Shown here: positions 62,658 to 64,000 of the stretch, in pieces
Position numbering within the stretch: the first letter of the stretch is position 1
Layout: every line of letters starts with the position of its first letter
NCBI GenBank assembly: GCA_026418295.1
Contig: JAOABP010000005.1
Coordinates: forward strand, 36,864 to 100,863
Direction: 5' to 3'
Length of the DNA stretch: 64,000 nt
Source: Caldifarciminota bacterium
GTDB taxonomy: Bacteria > Hydrothermota > Tepidihabitantia > Tepidihabitantales > Tepidihabitantaceae
Made by a program: the position numbers and the translations under genes
Notes under the pieces: model-generated
Seen by the model: only the letters and a program-made list of their open reading frames with translations
Database searches by the model: none
What the model was told of the DNA's origin: nothing

Positions 62658-64000
62658 TTATTCCGACTTCTTCTTTTCCGCCTGTTCCATCCAGCGCCGG
62701 CGTTCGGCTTCCAAAGCACGGAGGTCCCGCTCGGTAATTCCAGTGGGATAGTTGCCGTTGAAACAAGCGGTACAAAACTGGCGGTCGCGGTAATTACCTC
62801 TGACTGCTTGGATTAAGCCATCATAGCTCTGGTATATCAGTTCATCTACACCGATCAGTCTTGCGATCTGCGATTCGGTTTTTCCCTTGGCGATGAATTC
62901 CCCCCGGGTCATCATGTCAATTCCATAGACACATGGGAAGCGGAGGGGGGGGGCGGTAACCGCCAAGTAAACATGACGCGCACCGGCTTCCCGGACCATC
63001 TGAACAATCTCTCGGGAGGTTGTTCCTCGGACAATTGAGTCGTCAACAAGCAGAATATTCTTGTTTTGAATCTGGGAGCGCACCGGATTGAGTTTCTGCC
63101 GGACGGAAATAGAACGATTAATCGTTGCCGGGGTGATGAATGTCCGGGCGATGTAGCGATTTTTGATCAGTCCTTCGCGCATCTCGATATTCAGCGCCCG
63201 GGCAAGAGCGGCACCCGCCGGTCGGGCAGTATCCGGAACCGGTATTACAATCTCGGGTTGGATGTTCCGGCGCATAACTTCGTGAGCGAGTGTGTCTCCA
63301 AGCCGCAGCCGTGCTTCGTAAACTTCAATGCCGTCGATGACTGAATCAGGCCGGGCAAAATATACATATTCAAAGATGCAGGTACGGGGTTTGCATGAAT
63401 TAAGCAGGTGATGGTGGAGTCGGTGATGACGGTCGATGAAAATGACTTCTCCCGGCTGAACATCACGGAATTCGGTAAAGCCGATCAGATCCAAGGCAAC
63501 GCTTTCTGAAGCAACGGCGAATTCATAAACCGGTCTTTTCCTCAGCACACTATGGCGGAGACTGTGCGAACTGTGTTCGGCTGATACTCTCCTTTTTCCC
63601 AGTACCAGCGGACGGATACCACTCGGGTCGCGGAAGGCAACCAGACCCTGCTGATGAATGAGTGCTACCACGGAATAGGCACCCTTAGCTCGCTGAAACA
63701 CTGTTTTCACCGCCTGGTAGATGTGTTCCGGTTTCAGAGGTTCCGACCGGTATTTTTCCAGTTCACTGGCAAACACATTCAGGATTGGTTCGACATCACA
63801 GAAACTGGTCAGCTGGCGCAGATCTTTTGTTTCCAGTTCGTGTCGGAGAGTGAAATAGTTGGTGAGATTGCCGTTGTGAACCATACCAATACCGTAAGGA
63901 TGATTAACGAAGAACGGCTGGGCATCTTCACTGGTTCCGGGTCCGATCGTCGGGTAACGGGTATGTCCGATGCCCAGTGAACCGGTAAGCCGGGAAAGGT
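62658..64000 (-). CDS. purF: Amidophosphoribosyltransferase (5' end cut by window edge)
   Basis: Catalyses the first step of purine synthesis. The visible 447 codons start inside the N-terminal glutaminase domain (LSRLTGSLGIGHTRYPTIG, then MVHNGNLTNYFTLR); the catalytic N-terminal Cys lies outside the window. The PRPP-binding loop is ILLVDDSIVRGTTSREIV. Four cysteines fit the [4Fe-4S] ligands of the B. subtilis type: PRTCIFEYVYFARPD, FPCVYGIDM and FCTACFNGNYP. Inside the gene a run of nine G (62945-62953) encodes part of APPLRFP in frame. It converges on ftsZ. Confidence 0.95.
   Translation of the reverse strand, partial: LSRLTGSLGIGHTRYPTIGPGTSEDAQPFFVNHPYGIGMVHNGNLTNYFTLRHELETKDLRQLTSFCDVEPILNVFASELEKYRSEPLKPEHIYQAVKTVFQRAKGAYSVVALIHQQGLVAFRDPSGIRPLVLGKRRVSAEHSSHSLRHSVLRKRPVYEFAVASESVALDLIGFTEFRDVQPGEVIFIDRHHRLHHHLLNSCKPRTCIFEYVYFARPDSVIDGIEVYEARLRLGDTLAHEVMRRNIQPEIVIPVPDTARPAGAALARALNIEMREGLIKNRYIARTFITPATINRSISVRQKLNPVRSQIQNKNILLVDDSIVRGTTSREIVQMVREAGARHVYLAVTAPPLRFPCVYGIDMMTRGEFIAKGKTESQIARLIGVDELIYQSYDGLIQAVRGNYRDRQFCTACFNGNYPTGITERDLRALEAERRRWMEQAEKKKSE

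Overview
The window looks like a chromosomal segment of an uncultured anaerobic bacterium, probably from candidate division WOR-3 (Stahlbacteria) or a close FCB-group neighbour. This assignment is inference from gene content: secreted proteins with a Por/T9SS-like C-terminal Ig domain, a GWxTD lipoprotein, LVIVD and kelch-type propellers, a ferredoxin-linked 2-oxoacid oxidoreductase, an archaeal-type FBP aldolase/phosphatase and a meso-DAP-type MurE. Most of the DNA is GC-rich, with two more AT-rich stretches: the middle of a restriction locus (about 21.6-24.8 kb) and the gap upstream of mraZ. Genes are packed tightly, with many ATGA overlaps.

Layout. 0-7 kb: the end of a secreted LVIVD-repeat protein, gyrA, and a convergent operon of nnr, a beta-propeller gene and a HAD hydrolase. 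7-10 kb: a cold-shock protein, then the cofactor operon folK, deoxynucleoside kinase, panB, panC. 10-19 kb: MFS exporter, FBP aldolase/phosphatase, MoxR ATPase, DUF177 (YceD) protein, urocanate hydratase, GWxTD lipoprotein, then an opposing operon (beta-flower-like protein, secreted protein, ICMT-like membrane protein). 19.2-26.3 kb: a five-gene Type I restriction-modification operon, hsdR - AbiJ-like HEPN protein - hsdS - DUF3644-like protein with a HEPN-type motif - hsdM. 26.4-32.8 kb: an ApbE lipoprotein, an AmmeMemoRadiSam radical SAM enzyme, a DUF4321 membrane protein and a 1337-residue secreted kelch protein. 33-40.4 kb: the S10-spc ribosomal protein operon from rpsJ to rplF, which stops there and is followed by tRNA-Glu(CTC) and fabH. 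41.6-44.3 kb: two surface proteins (a trimeric-adhesin-like protein with an S74-type chaperone, and a small sorting-domain protein). 44.3-47.8 kb: a P-loop ATPase plus a four-subunit 2-oxoacid:ferredoxin oxidoreductase. 48-62.6 kb: the dcw cluster mraZ-rsmH-ftsL-ftsI-murE-mraY-murD-ftsW-murG-murC-murB-ftsA-ftsZ, lacking murF, ddl and ftsQ. The right edge cuts purF on the minus strand.

Two themes stand out. First, promoters are easy to read: TTGAC(A/C/T), usually a 16-bp spacer, then a TATAAT-like -10. Several sit so close to the start codon that the mRNA should be leaderless or nearly so (nnr, apbE, gyrA, folK, the MFS gene, hsdR, the P-loop gene). Second, the Type I R-M operon carries two proteins with HEPN ribonuclease-type motifs between its R, S and M genes. 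This suggests a composite defence system in which an RNA-targeting suicide module guards the R-M complex, and it is the best candidate here for an undescribed system.
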